A stretch of 64,000 nucleotides of DNA, taken from Iamia sp963728655 (GTDB lineage Bacteria; Actinomycetota; Acidimicrobiia; Acidimicrobiales; Iamiaceae). Below are positions 35,105-44,617 of this stretch, piece after piece (position 1 is the stretch's first letter; each line of letters starts with the position of its first letter). Under the pieces are notes generated by a model, which saw nothing but the letters and a program-made list of their open reading frames with translations, was not told where the DNA came from and made no database searches. A program made the position numbers and the translations under genes. Where the stretch lies: the NCBI GenBank assembly GCA_963728655.1, contig CAVSLD010000002.1, positions 248,001-312,000 on the forward strand, in the 5' to 3' direction.

Positions 35105-35647
35105 TCAACGGGAGCGGAGCCGGGCGAGGACACCGGCGGCGACCTGGGTCGGGCGTTGCTGCTCGCCCAGCCGGGCGTCGGTGACGATCACGCCGGCGAG
35201 GACGAGGGGGGTCACCCACTGGACCCGGCGCAGGCGGCGCTGCCGCCGGGCCACCTCCGGCGGGGTCTCCTCCGACGGCTCCGTCGGCCCCTCGGCGGCG
35301 ATCCTGCGGCGCAGGCCGCGGCTGAGGAGCCCTGCGTAGGCCGTGCTGGCCGCGGCCACGCCGGTGAGGATCGTCTTGGTGCCGGCGGTGCGGCCCACCC
35401 CGGACTGGGCGACCACCCGACCGGCGTTGTCGGCCGCCAGGACGGCGCCAGCCGTGAGGTGGGTGCCCATGGCGAGGGCCGAGACCGGCGCCCACCGGTG
35501 CCACCCGATGGTGGCCAGCCGGACGCGCTCGGTGGGGTCGTGGGCCTGGGCGACAGCCCCGTTGAGCCCGACCGCGCCCATCAGGGAGCCCCCGAACCAC
35601 GCCGCCAGGCCGAGGTCGTTGAGCGAACGGGACAGGGTGCTGGTCAT
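35105..35647 (-). CDS. membrane protein of unknown function
   Basis: An intact 180-residue protein from ATG 35647 with four hydrophobic stretches (LAAWFGGSLMGAVGLNGAV, WAPVSALAMGTHLTAGAVLA, KTILTGVAAASTAYAGLLS and WVTPLVLAGVIVTDARLG). A basic loop (RRGLRRRIAAEG) and a Glu/Pro-rich stretch separate the last two. AWFGGSLMGAVGLNGAVA is a likely conserved N-terminal motif. No family is assigned. It precedes the SRPBCC and oxidoreductase genes on the same strand. Confidence 0.65.
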   Translation of the reverse strand: MTSTLSRSLNDLGLAAWFGGSLMGAVGLNGAVAQAHDPTERVRLATIGWHRWAPVSALAMGTHLTAGAVLAADNAGRVVAQSGVGRTAGTKTILTGVAAASTAYAGLLSRGLRRRIAAEGPTEPSEETPPEVARRQRRLRRVQWVTPLVLAGVIVTDARLGEQQRPTQVAAGVLARLRSR

Positions 35648-35822
35648 GAGGGGCCTCCGAGGGGGACGAGACCGGGGGACCTGCCCGTTCCTCGGCACGC
35701 GAACCCCTTTCCCCGGCCCTTCACCCCGCGAGGTGTCCCGGCGGACGGTCGGCGCCACGTCACGGGCCCACGACGCTCCCGTCCGCTGGTTTCGCAGCGG
35801 TCGCCGGGGGCAGGCACAGGCC

Positions 35823-36029
35823 ATGAGCTACGTGCTGATCGTGGTCGTCGTCCTGGCCGTGGTGGGCGCGGCGGCATGGGCCGTCTCGACGCTGCGGCCC
35901 GGGCCGGAGCCGACCGATGTGGACGTCGACCACACCGAGCGCACCGACCGCGACGCGGTGCCGCCGGCGCACCCGGATCGCCCGATCCCGGGCAGTGCGA
36001 CCGATCGGGAGCAGCACGGCCGACCCTGA
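35823..36029 (+). CDS. small single-span membrane protein
   Basis: 68 residues: one N-terminal helix (YVLIVVVVLAVVGAAAWAVS) followed by a hydrophilic, Asp- and Pro-rich tail. It is a type of small anchored protein whose role cannot be told from sequence. The 175 bases before it hold no other recognisable feature. Confidence 0.5.
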   Translation: MSYVLIVVVVLAVVGAAAWAVSTLRPGPEPTDVDVDHTERTDRDAVPPAHPDRPIPGSATDREQHGRP

Positions 36030-36030
36030 G

Positions 36031-36093
36031 CGGGACCATCGGTCCCGGGTCCTCACCCCCGGCACGACCTGAGTGCCCGTCCCGAGGACGGGC
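36031..36093. terminator. two hairpins between convergent genes
   Basis: CGGGACC-ATC-GGTCCCG (36031-36047) and GCCCGTC with GACGGGC (36075-36093, five-base loop) are both perfect 7-bp stems. The first begins two bases after the stop of the small membrane protein. Together they probably form a bidirectional terminator facing the TPR gene on the other strand. Confidence 0.6.
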
Positions 36094-36185
36094 GGACCTC
36101 GTGGCTCTCACCGCGCTCGGGTCGAGCCGGGCCTCGGTCGGGGCGCCGGGACGTGGGCACGAAGGTGCGGTCGGGTCGTCTGCGG

Positions 36186-38303
36186 TCAGGTCTCCCACCG
36201 GATGGGCAGGCGGGGATCGGGCCGGTAGGCGCAGTAGGTGCCCGTGCTGACGGCATGCCGGAGGTGGTCGCCGAGGGCCGGGTGGTGCTCGGCCAGGCGC
36301 GCCAGCGCGTAGCGGATCGAACGGGCGACGCTCGTCCGCGCCCTCTCGGCCGCCGACCCGGCGACGCGGGGCCGTCCATCGAGGCCGACCGCCCGGGCCA
36401 GCTCCCTGACCAGGTACTCCCGGTCGTGCTGGGCCAGGGCGAGCCGACCGAGGTCGTTGGCGGCGGTGGCGTCCTCGATGTCCTCGTCGATGTCGGCCAG
36501 CCGGCGCCGGTAGGCGGCCCGGGCGTGGTCGTCGAGGAGGAGACCGGAGTCGCCCCCGTCCGAGACCGTGAGGTCGGGATCGACGCCACCCGTGGTCGTG
36601 GCCGTGGTCGTGGCCGCCGGCCGGCGCTCCCCTGCGACCAGGTCGAGGACGTGGAGCTCCCGGTCCGGCTCGGCCAGCAGCCGCTCGAGGTAGCGCAGAC
36701 CCAGCAGGTCGTGGAGGAGCACCGTCGAGCCGTCGAAGCCGATCGTCCTGATGTCGCCCTCGCAGCGGAAGGTGCCGGTCTCCGCCCGTGCCGGAACCGC
36801 CGGTCCGGTCGAGCGGTGACCCTCCGTCGACGCCGCCTGCCGGGCCCAGCTGAGAGCGCCGAACTCCTCGAAGGCAGCCCGCGCCGCGCTCCGCTCCGTG
36901 CGGGCCCCCTCGAGGTCGCCGCTGCGCTCGCGAGCCTCGCCGAGGACCATGCGGGCCACGGCCGCCTCGAAGGGGGCGCCGACATCGATCCACCTCGCGG
37001 CGGCGGCCGCGCAGCGACCGATCGCGGTCTCGGCGTCTCCCTCGGCGAGCGCCGCTCGCCCCTCGGCCAGCGCGGCGCACGCGGTGAGAGCCGGGCTGGA
37101 GAAGGTGGCCGCGATCTCGGTCAGCTCGTCGGCGGCGACCCGAGCGGTGTCGGGATCACCGACGGCCACCGCGATCTCGACCTGCGCATCGAGCAGCGGC
37201 GCGCGCCGCAGACCACCGTGGGGCGGTCGTTCCTTGGAGGGCATGTCGAACGGGTGGGCGAGGGCCTCGTCGATCATCGCCCTCGCGGCGGCGGCATCGC
37301 CCTGCGCCATGCGCAGCAGGGCCAGCCCCGGCTGCGGGCTCCACGAGCTCCCGTGGGCCGCCAGGTAGGCCTCCTCGGCGCCCTCCAGGTCGCCTCGTCG
37401 GAGCCGGATGTTCCCGAGCTCGGTGAGCGGCCACCCGAACTCGCGACGCATCCACGGACGCAGCTCCTCGCAGGCCTCGACGGCCTCCTCCTCGGCCCGA
37501 TCGCACGGTCCGGTCAGGCGGAGCATCTCGGCCCGGTGGACGCGGCACCGACCGTGGAACCCGCCGAAGGCGGCGTCCCGACGCCAGTGCTCCATCGCGT
37601 CGGTCCACTCCCCGGCCCGGTCGTACAGCCCCAGGCCCTGCACCGCGCAGATCACCTCGCAGTAGGCCATCCCCGATGTCATCGGGTCCACATCCCCCGA
37701 CAGCAGCGTCACCACGATGTCGTCGAGCTCCTCCAGCCCCCCGGCCGTGTCACCCTCGAAGATGCGCAGGCGGGCGGAGGCCACGCGCCCGATGAGGACC
37801 GCGGGCACGACCCCGTGGCGGCGGCCCAGCGCGATGGCCCGCTGGGCGTCCGCGCCCGCCCCCTCCATGTCGCCGCACCAGAGGCGCTCGTAGGTCCGGA
37901 CCATGGCGACGACGGCGTGGACGGGTGTCTCGTCGCGACCAGCCATCGCCCGCTCGGCGCGCCGCAGCCAGCCGCGGATCGGGGCCATCAGACCGGTGTC
38001 GATCATCAGGTACATGGCGACCATCGCCGCCGCCCGTGCCGCCTCGACGTCGGCACCCGCCTCGAGGTGGAGGGCGTAGAGCTCCTCCCACGCCGCGACC
38101 GATGCCTCCGGGTCGCCCCGCCCGTACTCGGCCCGGGCCCGCAGCTCCAGGCCGGTGGCCGAGGTGGCGGCCGCGCCGGCGTCGTCGAGGAGTGCGATCG
38201 CCGTCTCCCAGCGGGAGGCGGCGACGGCCTCGGTCGGCCCCTGCAGGACATCGCGCTCGGGGGTCACGACGGGGTGTGCCCGCCGCGCCCGGTGCACGGA
38301 CAC
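36186..38303 (-). CDS. large TPR-rich protein with regulator-type C-terminal domain
   Basis: An intact 705-residue cytoplasmic protein. Residues about 20-480 are tetratricopeptide-like helical repeats (for example GDLEGAEEAYLAAHGSSW and GDAETAIGRCAAAAARW). The C-terminal part holds CEGDIRTIGFDGSTVLLHDL then LGLRYLERLLAEPDRELHVL, and DHARAAYRRRLADIDEDIED. This tail is seen in actinobacterial TPR proteins and AAA/adenylate-cyclase-like regulators. I see no AAA, HTH or kinase motif here, so it may be a sensor scaffold. It is divergent from a cupin gene. Start GTG 38303, with other GTG codons downstream. Confidence 0.7.
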   Translation of the reverse strand: MSVHRARRAHPVVTPERDVLQGPTEAVAASRWETAIALLDDAGAAATSATGLELRARAEYGRGDPEASVAAWEELYALHLEAGADVEAARAAAMVAMYLMIDTGLMAPIRGWLRRAERAMAGRDETPVHAVVAMVRTYERLWCGDMEGAGADAQRAIALGRRHGVVPAVLIGRVASARLRIFEGDTAGGLEELDDIVVTLLSGDVDPMTSGMAYCEVICAVQGLGLYDRAGEWTDAMEHWRRDAAFGGFHGRCRVHRAEMLRLTGPCDRAEEEAVEACEELRPWMRREFGWPLTELGNIRLRRGDLEGAEEAYLAAHGSSWSPQPGLALLRMAQGDAAAARAMIDEALAHPFDMPSKERPPHGGLRRAPLLDAQVEIAVAVGDPDTARVAADELTEIAATFSSPALTACAALAEGRAALAEGDAETAIGRCAAAAARWIDVGAPFEAAVARMVLGEARERSGDLEGARTERSAARAAFEEFGALSWARQAASTEGHRSTGPAVPARAETGTFRCEGDIRTIGFDGSTVLLHDLLGLRYLERLLAEPDRELHVLDLVAGERRPAATTTATTTGGVDPDLTVSDGGDSGLLLDDHARAAYRRRLADIDEDIEDATAANDLGRLALAQHDREYLVRELARAVGLDGRPRVAGSAAERARTSVARSIRYALARLAEHHPALGDHLRHAVSTGTYCAYRPDPRLPIRWET

Positions 38304-38323
38304 GGCGCTCTCCTCGAGCCGGA

Positions 38324-38344
38324 GCTCATTGTCCCATTGTGACA
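38324..38344. promoter_or_regulatory. AT-rich repeat in the TPR-cupin intergenic region
   Basis: CATTGT occurs twice in a row (CATTGTCCCATTGT) and overlaps the inverted pair TGTC-N7-GACA (38330-38344). This is the most AT-rich stretch of the 129-base divergent gap and may be an operator. Confidence 0.3.
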
Positions 38345-38432
38345 GCGATCGTCGCGCCTCATGGGTGGTCGACGGCTTCCGTGTCGATGCACAGCCGCTC
38401 GGCCTCGACCACCGTCAGAGAGGAAGCGTCCC

Positions 38433-38822
38433 ATGCGCATCACCAAGGAAGAGATCCCCGTCAAGATCGACGTCCCTGGAGCGGTCGCCCGTCAGCTCCC
38501 CGACTTCGGCGATGCCACCGGCTTCGCCACCCTCGGGGGCGAGTACTTCTCGTTCGGCGCGGGCACCGACATCGCCCCCCTCCTCCACGGGCTCCAGGAC
38601 GACCTCTGCCAGGCGCCCCACTGGGGCTACGTGATCTCGGGCCGCCTCGTCGTGACCTACTCCGACGGGTCCGAGGAGACCTGCTCCGGGTCCGACCTCT
38701 TCCACTGGCCTCCGGGCCACACCGTCCGATCGGCCGAGGACACCGAGGTCATCCTGTTCAGCCCGCGGGACGAGCACACCCAGGTGATGGACCACATGCT
38801 GGACCAGATGGCCCAGACCTGA
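38433..38822 (+). CDS. cupin-domain protein
   Basis: A 129-residue single cupin domain. The core is DDLCQAPHWGYVISGRLVVT, then YSDGSEETCSGSDLFHWPPG and HTVRSAEDTEVILFSP. His in APHWGYV and His in FHWPPGHT are candidate metal ligands of cupin motifs 1 and 2. The usual E of motif 1 is absent. Small cupins of this type act as dioxygenases, isomerases or ligand-binding sensors, and the substrate is unknown. ATG follows GAGAGGA. Confidence 0.82.
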   Translation: MRITKEEIPVKIDVPGAVARQLPDFGDATGFATLGGEYFSFGAGTDIAPLLHGLQDDLCQAPHWGYVISGRLVVTYSDGSEETCSGSDLFHWPPGHTVRSAEDTEVILFSPRDEHTQVMDHMLDQMAQT

Positions 38823-38836
38823 GACCCGGCGCCGGC

Positions 38837-38871
38837 GCGGAGCTCCCGGACCCGCGGACTGGGAGCTCCGC
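38837..38871. terminator. strong hairpin between convergent cupin and nrfD-like genes
   Basis: GCGGAGCTCCC (38837-38847) and GGGAGCTCCGC (38861-38871) form a perfect 11-bp stem with a 13-base loop. It lies 14 bases past the cupin stop and three bases past the end of the nrfD-like gene on the other strand, so it probably terminates both. Confidence 0.7.
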
Positions 38872-38874
38872 CCG

Positions 38875-39888
38875 TCAGTCGGCGTCGGCCCGGTCGCCCC
38901 GTTGGGCGTCGACGACGTGGGCGGGGTCGTCAGCGGAGGCCACCCCCGCGTAGAAGACGCTGAAGCGCCGGCAGGCGGAGCCGGCGAGGAGGGCGGCGCC
39001 GCTGAGGACGGCCGCCACCCGGGTGCGCCGCGCCAGCACGGCGGCGCCCAGGCCGCCGGCCACGGTGAGGACCTCGGCGACCTTGGACAAGGTGCCGGCC
39101 CGGCCCTCGGAGTAGGACTCGCGGGCCCGCCCGGCGGCCCCCTCGACCCGGTGCGCCGCCGCCGTCTCGGTCACCGCCGCGACCACGGCCAGCCGGCGCA
39201 CCGGCGTCTGCTCGGCCACTGGCGCCAGTGCCAGGCCGGCGCCTGCCGCGGCAGCCGCCGCCGACGAGACGAACAGCAGCGGCATCTCCCGGTGGGGCTC
39301 GTGCCAGGCCGGCACCGCGGTGTCGGAGATGAGGGCGGCGGTGTAGGACGCGACGGCCGGGCCCAGCACCGCGGCGCCGGCGGTGGCCACCGTCCCGATG
39401 CCGGGCAGCCAGCCGGTGACCTCGCTGCCGGCGGCTCCGAGCGACGCGGGCACGAAGCCGGCCAGCAGCCACGACCCCACGCTCATCGGGGAGGTGGGCT
39501 TGAACACCCGCAGCATGTTGACGAAGCGGGCTGGTCGGCCCAGGTCGTGGACCAGGGCCGCGATGGAGAGGCCTGCGGCCCCGGCCGAGGTGAGCTTCAG
39601 GCCGCGGGCGAGACCCGGTCGCCCGGTGGCCTGGGCGCCGGCGGCGACCGCGGAGGAGGCCCCGGCGAGGCCGCCGAGGAAGAGGTAGCCGGCGATGTCT
39701 CGGGCCTCCCACGTGGGCCCGTTGAGGATCGGCATGCCGTAGTACGAGCGAGGCGTGGCCTCGGGGACCATGAGCTGCTCGCCCTTCCCCTTCCTCCGGG
39801 AGCGCCGGTCCGCGGGGGGCGGGTCGCCCACCGCCGCGTACCGCCCGGGCCGCTCCCCGCGGCCTCCGTGGGTGGTGATGTCGCTCAT
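38875..39888 (-). CDS. NrfD/PsrC-family membrane subunit of formate dehydrogenase
   Basis: An intact 337-residue protein. A hydrophilic N-terminus ending GMPILNGPTWEARDIAGYLF is followed by eight or nine helices. IAALVHDLGRPARFVNMLRV then PTSPMSVGSWLL is the conserved NrfD/PolSulph reductase motif (H-D-L-G-R-P-x-R-F...S-P-M-S-x-G). The subunit anchors the formate dehydrogenase to the membrane and passes electrons to menaquinone. It is the third gene after the catalytic and ferredoxin subunits, separated by a 139-base gap with a direct repeat. Confidence 0.9.
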   Translation of the reverse strand: MSDITTHGGRGERPGRYAAVGDPPPADRRSRRKGKGEQLMVPEATPRSYYGMPILNGPTWEARDIAGYLFLGGLAGASSAVAAGAQATGRPGLARGLKLTSAGAAGLSIAALVHDLGRPARFVNMLRVFKPTSPMSVGSWLLAGFVPASLGAAGSEVTGWLPGIGTVATAGAAVLGPAVASYTAALISDTAVPAWHEPHREMPLLFVSSAAAAAAGAGLALAPVAEQTPVRRLAVVAAVTETAAAHRVEGAAGRARESYSEGRAGTLSKVAEVLTVAGGLGAAVLARRTRVAAVLSGAALLAGSACRRFSVFYAGVASADDPAHVVDAQRGDRADAD

Positions 39889-39960
39889 CGGCGCTCCCCG
39901 GATCGGTGGGAGGTGCGGACGCCCTTCGGTGTGCGGGGCGCCGACGAGCGCCCGAGGCCC

Positions 39961-40029
39961 TCGCTCGCTGCGCTCGCTCCGGCCTCGGGGAGACAGCTGT
40001 GCCATCTGGGTCGCTCGCTGCGCTCGCTC
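39961..40029. repeat. direct repeat of a 19-bp Ser/Arg-type element
   Basis: TCGCTCGCTGCGCTCGCTC occurs at 39961-39979 and 40011-40029, 50 bases apart, in the gap between the formate dehydrogenase beta and gamma genes. The second copy ends on the beta gene stop. Each copy contains the self-complementary core GCGAGCGCAGCGAGC, so it can also form a hairpin. Confidence 0.7.
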
Positions 40030-40940
40030 ATCGACCCCGCCCCAGGAAGCTCAGGGCCACGCCGGCGGCCAGGCCGGCGGCGGCCAGACCCACCTGGCGC
40101 CACATGGCGGGCAGGTCCCGGGTGGTGACCACGGGGTCCGGCGGCAACCCGTAGACCTCGGGCTCGTCGAGGAGCAGGAAGAAGGCGCCGGCTCCGCCCA
40201 CGCCGTCGTCAGGGTCCTCGCCGTAGAGGCGGGCGTCGGCCACGCCGAGCTCGTGGAGCTGGTCGACCCGCACCGTGGCCCGGGCGCGCAGCTCGTCGAG
40301 GGGACCGAACTGGATGGAGTCGGTGGGACACGCCATGGCGCAGGCCGGCTCCTGGTCGCCCTTCAGCCGGTCGTAGCAGAGGGTGCACTTCCACACCCGG
40401 CCGTCGTCCTTGCGCTGGTCGATCACGCCGTAGGGGCAGGCCGGCACGCAGTAGCCGCAGCCGTTGCAGACGTCCTCCTGCACCACCACGGTCTCGTACT
40501 CGGTGCGGAAGAGGGCGCCGGTGGGGCAGACGTCGAGGCAGGCGGCGTGCGTGCAGTGCTTGCAGACGTCCGACGACATGAGCCACCGCAGCCCGCTCGC
40601 CTCGCCCGCCGCGTCGGGGGGGCCGTCGCCGTCCGAGGTGGGCGGGCCCGGTGACAGCTCGACCGGCACCGGGCCGACCTCCTGGCGACCGAGGGGCTTG
40701 CGCTGCTCGATGAAGGCCACGTGGCGCCAGGTGTCGGCGCCCAGCCCCTGGGTGTTGTCGTAGGACATCCCGGTGAACACGAGGCCGTCCTCGGGGATCT
40801 GGTTCCACTCCTTGCACGCCACCTCGCAGGCCTTGCACCCGATGCAGACCGAGGTGTCGGTGAAGAACCCGACCCTGCTCGGGCGGGTCGGGCGGGGCCG
40901 GGTCGACGAGGCCCCCCTGACGGGCGCCGGTGGTGGTCAC
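40028..40940 (-). CDS. formate dehydrogenase iron-sulfur (beta) subunit, one frameshift
   Basis: Four ferredoxin-type cysteine clusters are visible: CIGCKACEVAC near the N-terminus (reading across a break near 40875), CKHCTHAACLDVCPTGA, CNGCGYCVPACPYG and CTLCYDR with CAMACPTDSI. This is the FdnH/HybA pattern of four [4Fe-4S] clusters that wire the catalytic subunit to the membrane subunit. A C-terminal hydrophobic segment (GLAAAGLAAGVALSFLG) may anchor it. The GTG at 40940 overlaps the alpha-subunit stop. About 304 residues. Confidence 0.9.
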
Positions 40941-43900
40941 GAGCCCAGCCCCGCGCCGGTGGCGGCGGTGATGCCGGCCCGCTCGCGGTACCGGGCGACG
41001 AGGTCCTGGCGGGCCGGGCCGCGGGGGCGGCGGCCGGGGATGATGTCGGCGGACAAGGCCTTGACCTCCTGGATGTGGACGTTGGGGTCGAGGGCCATCG
41101 ACGTGAGCTCGTTGGCCGCGTCGCCCGTCGAGTAGCCGTTCGGTCCCCAGTGGTAGGGCAGGCCGATCTGGTGGACGGTCCGACCTCCGGAGCGGAGCGA
41201 CGGGATGCGGTCGGTCACCAGCACCCGCACCTCGATGGCGTTGCGGGCGGTGACGACGGTGGCCCACCCGCCGTGGGTGAGGTCGCGCTCGGCGGCGAGG
41301 TCGGGAGAGACCTCGCAGAAGGCCTCGGGCTGGAGCTCGGACAGGTAGGGCGACCACCGCGACATGCCCCCGGCGGTGAAGTGCTCGGTGAGGCGGTAGG
41401 TCGTCACCACGTAGGGGAACACGTCGGCGCCCGGCTCCGAGCCGCTGGGGTGGTAGCGGTTGTCGGCGTGGTCGAACAGCTGGCGCACCGGGTTGCGCTG
41501 CTGGCCGGGGTGCAGCGGGTTGGCCACCGGTGAGTCCTGGGGCTCGTAGTGGGTGGGGAGGGGCCCGTCGGTGAGGCCCGGAGGGCACGAACAGCCAGCC
41601 CTTGCCGTCGGCCTGCATGATGAAGGGGTCGGTGCCCCAGAGGGCGTCCTTGCCGGTGGCGTCGTCCGGTGCCTCGTGGTCCGGGGCCACGGTGGGCGGG
41701 AAGTCGGGCACGTCGTGGCCGGTCCAGCGACCCTCCTCGGCGTCCCACCACACCAGGGCCTTGCGCTCGCTCCAGGGGCGGCCGTCGGGGTCGGCCGAGG
41801 CCCGGTTGTAGAGGATGCGCCGGTTGGCGGGCCAGGCCCACGCCCACTCGGCCGCGATCCAGTCCTGCTCGGTCCACGGCTTCTTGCGCCCGGCCTGGTT
41901 CACGCCGTCGGCGTAGACCCCGCAGTAGATCCAGCACCCGCAGCGTGGTCGAGCCGTCGGGCTGCAGCTGCTCGTAGCTGGAGAGGTGCTCGCCGTCGGG
42001 GCCGAAGCCGTTGACCTCCTCGCAGCACGGCGTCGGCCGACGGCTCGTCGAGCGGTCCCTCGGTGGGGTAGTCCCACGTGAGCTCGAGGATCGGCCGGTC
42101 CTCCTCGGCGGTGGACCCGGCCAGCTCCTCGCGGATGAGCCGGCCCAGGTGGTAGGTGAACCACAGGTCGCTGCGGGCGTCGCCTCCGGGCTCGACCGCC
42201 TGGCCGTGGCGCTGGAGCATGCGGTTGGTGTTGGTGAAGGTCCCGCTCTTCTCGGTGTGGGCCGCGGCGGGGAAGAAGAACACCTCGGTGGCGATGTCCT
42301 CGGTGCGCATCTCGCCGCTCTCGACCTCGGGGCCGTCCTTCCACCAGGTGGCGCTCTCGATGAGCGAGAAGTCGCGCACGACCAGCCACTCGAGCTCGGC
42401 CATCCCCTTGCGCTGCATGCGGGCGTTGGCCGAGCCCACCGCCGGGTTCTCGCCCATGAGGAAGTAGCCCCTGCACGTGCCGTCGAGCATGTTCATGACG
42501 GTGTCGTAGGTGCCGTGGCTGCCGTCGATGCGGGGGAGGAAGTCGAAGCAGAAGTCGTTGGCCTCGGTGGCGTTGTCGCCCCACCACGCCTTGAGCAGGC
42601 TGACCACGTAGGAGCGCATGTGGCCCCAGTAGCCCTTGGCCGCGGCGTCGGCGGCGACGAAGTCGTCGAGGGTCAGGTGCTGGTGGGCGTGGGGCATGGG
42701 GATGTAGCCCGGCAGCAGGTTGAACAGCGTGGGGATGTCGGTCGAGCCCTGGATGCTGGCGTGGCCCCGCAGGGCCTGGATGCCGCCCCCCGGGCGGCCG
42801 ATGTTGCCCAGCAGGAGCTGGAGGATCGACGCGGCGCGGATGTACTGCGAGCCCACGCTGTGCTGGGTCCAGCCCACTGCGTAGACGAGCTCGGTCGTGC
42901 GGTCCCGGCCCGAGCTGGAGGTGACGACCTCGGCGACCCGGAGGAACCGGTCGCGGGGGATGCCGCAGACCTCCTCCACCATCTCCGGCGTGTACCGGGC
43001 GTAGTGGCGCTTCAGGATCTGGAAGACGCACCGGGGGTCCTGCAGGGTCTCGTCGCGCTCCGGCGTGCCGGTGAGGGGCGGTCCGCCCGAGCCGTGGCTC
43101 TCGCTGCCGCCGGCCGAGCTGCGTCTCTGCTGCTGGGTGCGGCCCTCGAAGTCGTGCTCCCGACTGCCGGAGGCGGCCATGGCCTCCATCCCCTCGTACT
43201 GCCAGGTCTCGGTGTCGTAGGTGCGGTCGTCGGGCTCCAGGCCGCTGAACACGCCGTCGAGGTCCTCGGTGTCCTCGTAGCCCTCCTGGATGATGTGGGA
43301 GGCGTTGGTGTAGGCGACCACGTACTCGCGGAAGTCGAGGTCGTTCTCCAGCACGTGGTGGATCAGCCCGCCGAGGAAGGCGATGTCGGTGCCGGCGCGG
43401 ATGGGGAGGTGGATGTCGGCCAGCGCGCTGGTGCGGGTGTAGCGGGGGTCGACGTGGATGACCGTCGCGCCCCGGGCCTTGGCCTCCATCACCCACTGGA
43501 AGCCCACCGGGTGGGCCTCGGCGAAGTTGGAGCCCTCGATCACGATGCAGTCGGCGTGCTGGAGGTCCTGCATGAAGGTGGTGGCCCCACCCCGCCCGAA
43601 CGAGGTGCCCAGCCCGGCGACGGTGGAGCTGTGGCACAGCCGGGCCTGGTTCTCGACCTGCACCACGCCGAGGGCGGTGTGCAGCTTCTTGATGAGGTAG
43701 TTCTCCTCGTTGTCGAGCGTCGCCCCGCCCAGGCTGGCGATGCCCATGGTGCGGCGGACCCGCTTCCCGTCGGCCTCCCAGCGTCCAGGTGTCGCGCCGG
43801 GTCTCGACCACCTTCCGGGCCACCATCCGCATGGCGGTGTCGAGGTCGAGCTCCTCCCACTCGGTGGCGTGGGGACGGCGGTGGAGCACGGTGTGCTCCC

Positions 43901-44202
43901 GGGCCGGGCCGGTGGTGAGCTGCAGGGTGGCCGAGCCCTTGGGGCAGAGCCGGCCCCGGCTGATGGGGGAGTCCGGGTCCCCCTCGATCTGCACGACCTG
44001 CTCGTCCTTCACGTACACCGTCTGGCCGCAGCCCACGCCGCAGTAGGGGCAGATCGACTGCACCGACGCGGTCGGCCTCGGAGGTGCGGGGCCGGAGCTC
44101 CACCGATGTCTGCGACTGCGCCGCCTCGCCCCGACCGGATCGGTCGGGGCCGGTGAGCTGGCGCACGACCGGCCAGGTCTTCCACGGCTTGGTCACGGGC
44201 AC
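40937..44202 (-). CDS. fdhA: formate dehydrogenase catalytic (alpha) subunit, Cys-type, four frameshifts
   Basis: This is a molybdopterin enzyme of about 1085 residues. A [4Fe-4S] motif (CPYCGVGCGQTVYV, then GRLCPKG) is followed by the Mo/W-bis-PGD domains. The active-site ligand is Cys in NQARLCHSSTVAGLGTSFGR, where E. coli FdnG has selenocysteine. Other landmarks are GSNFAEAHPVGFQWVMEAKA, YFLMGENPAVGSANARMQ and the C-terminal WGPNGYSTGDAANELT. Breaks lie near 44070, 43780, 42030 and 41580. The start is GTG 44202 or 44196 (the latter better placed after GAGG). It oxidises formate to CO2. No chaperone gene (fdhD/E) is in the window. Confidence 0.92.
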
Positions 44203-44367
44203 CTCGCAGGGGGTCGATCGCCTGGGCGTCGGCGCGACTATCCGCTTCCGTGCGCCTGAAACGTCGGGCGCCCACGCCGTCGGGACGGCGGTTCACCCCG
44301 CGGGGACCGGGGAGGGGACGCACCTCGCAGGCGGCGGGCCGGCAGCGATCGACCGAGGAGGATCCCC

Positions 44368-44475
44368 GTGGGAGCAACAGGACGCACGTCGGCCGGTGCG
44401 GCTGCCGGCGCCGCCACCGGCTCGGCCCTGGCCGTGCTGCACGGTGTGGGGCGCGGGCGGCGGCGCACTGGGTGA
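44368..44475 (+). CDS. possible 35-residue peptide with strong ribosome site
   Basis: The 415-base gap between fdhA and the LuxR-type gene contains a GTG at 44368 preceded by GAGGAGGAT. It opens a 35-codon frame (GATGRTSAGAAAGAATGSAL then AVLHG and a basic end RGRRRTG). The Ala/Gly middle could be a short membrane helix. No homologue is known to me. Confidence 0.35.
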   Translation: MGATGRTSAGAAAGAATGSALAVLHGVGRGRRRTG

Positions 44476-44531
44476 GCGCGGTGGCACGCCGGCGGCGTCG
44501 GCTCGACCCGGCCGGGCACCCGCCCGCGAAT

Positions 44532-44549
44532 TTCACCCGTAGAGGTGAA
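44532..44549. promoter_or_regulatory. inverted repeat upstream of the LuxR-type gene
   Basis: TTCACC and GGTGAA arms separated by six bases (TTCACC-CGTAGA-GGTGAA), 68 bases before the ATG, in a locally AT-rich stretch. A plausible operator, perhaps autoregulatory. Confidence 0.4.
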
Positions 44550-44617
44550 GAATGGGCCGGCCGTCCGCGGGCAGGGTGACGACCGCTCGGCGGGCGCCGA
44601 CGGGACGAGGAAGGGAC

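Noticed and set aside
43650..43700. Selenocysteine codon in the formate dehydrogenase active site
   Set aside because: The position is a plain Cys codon in frame (RLCHSSTV), so no recoding is needed.
40209..44063. 1284-codon minus-strand open frame as one giant protein
   Set aside because: It is a mixture of frames. Only its ends match formate dehydrogenase; the true catalytic and ferredoxin subunits use other frames in between.
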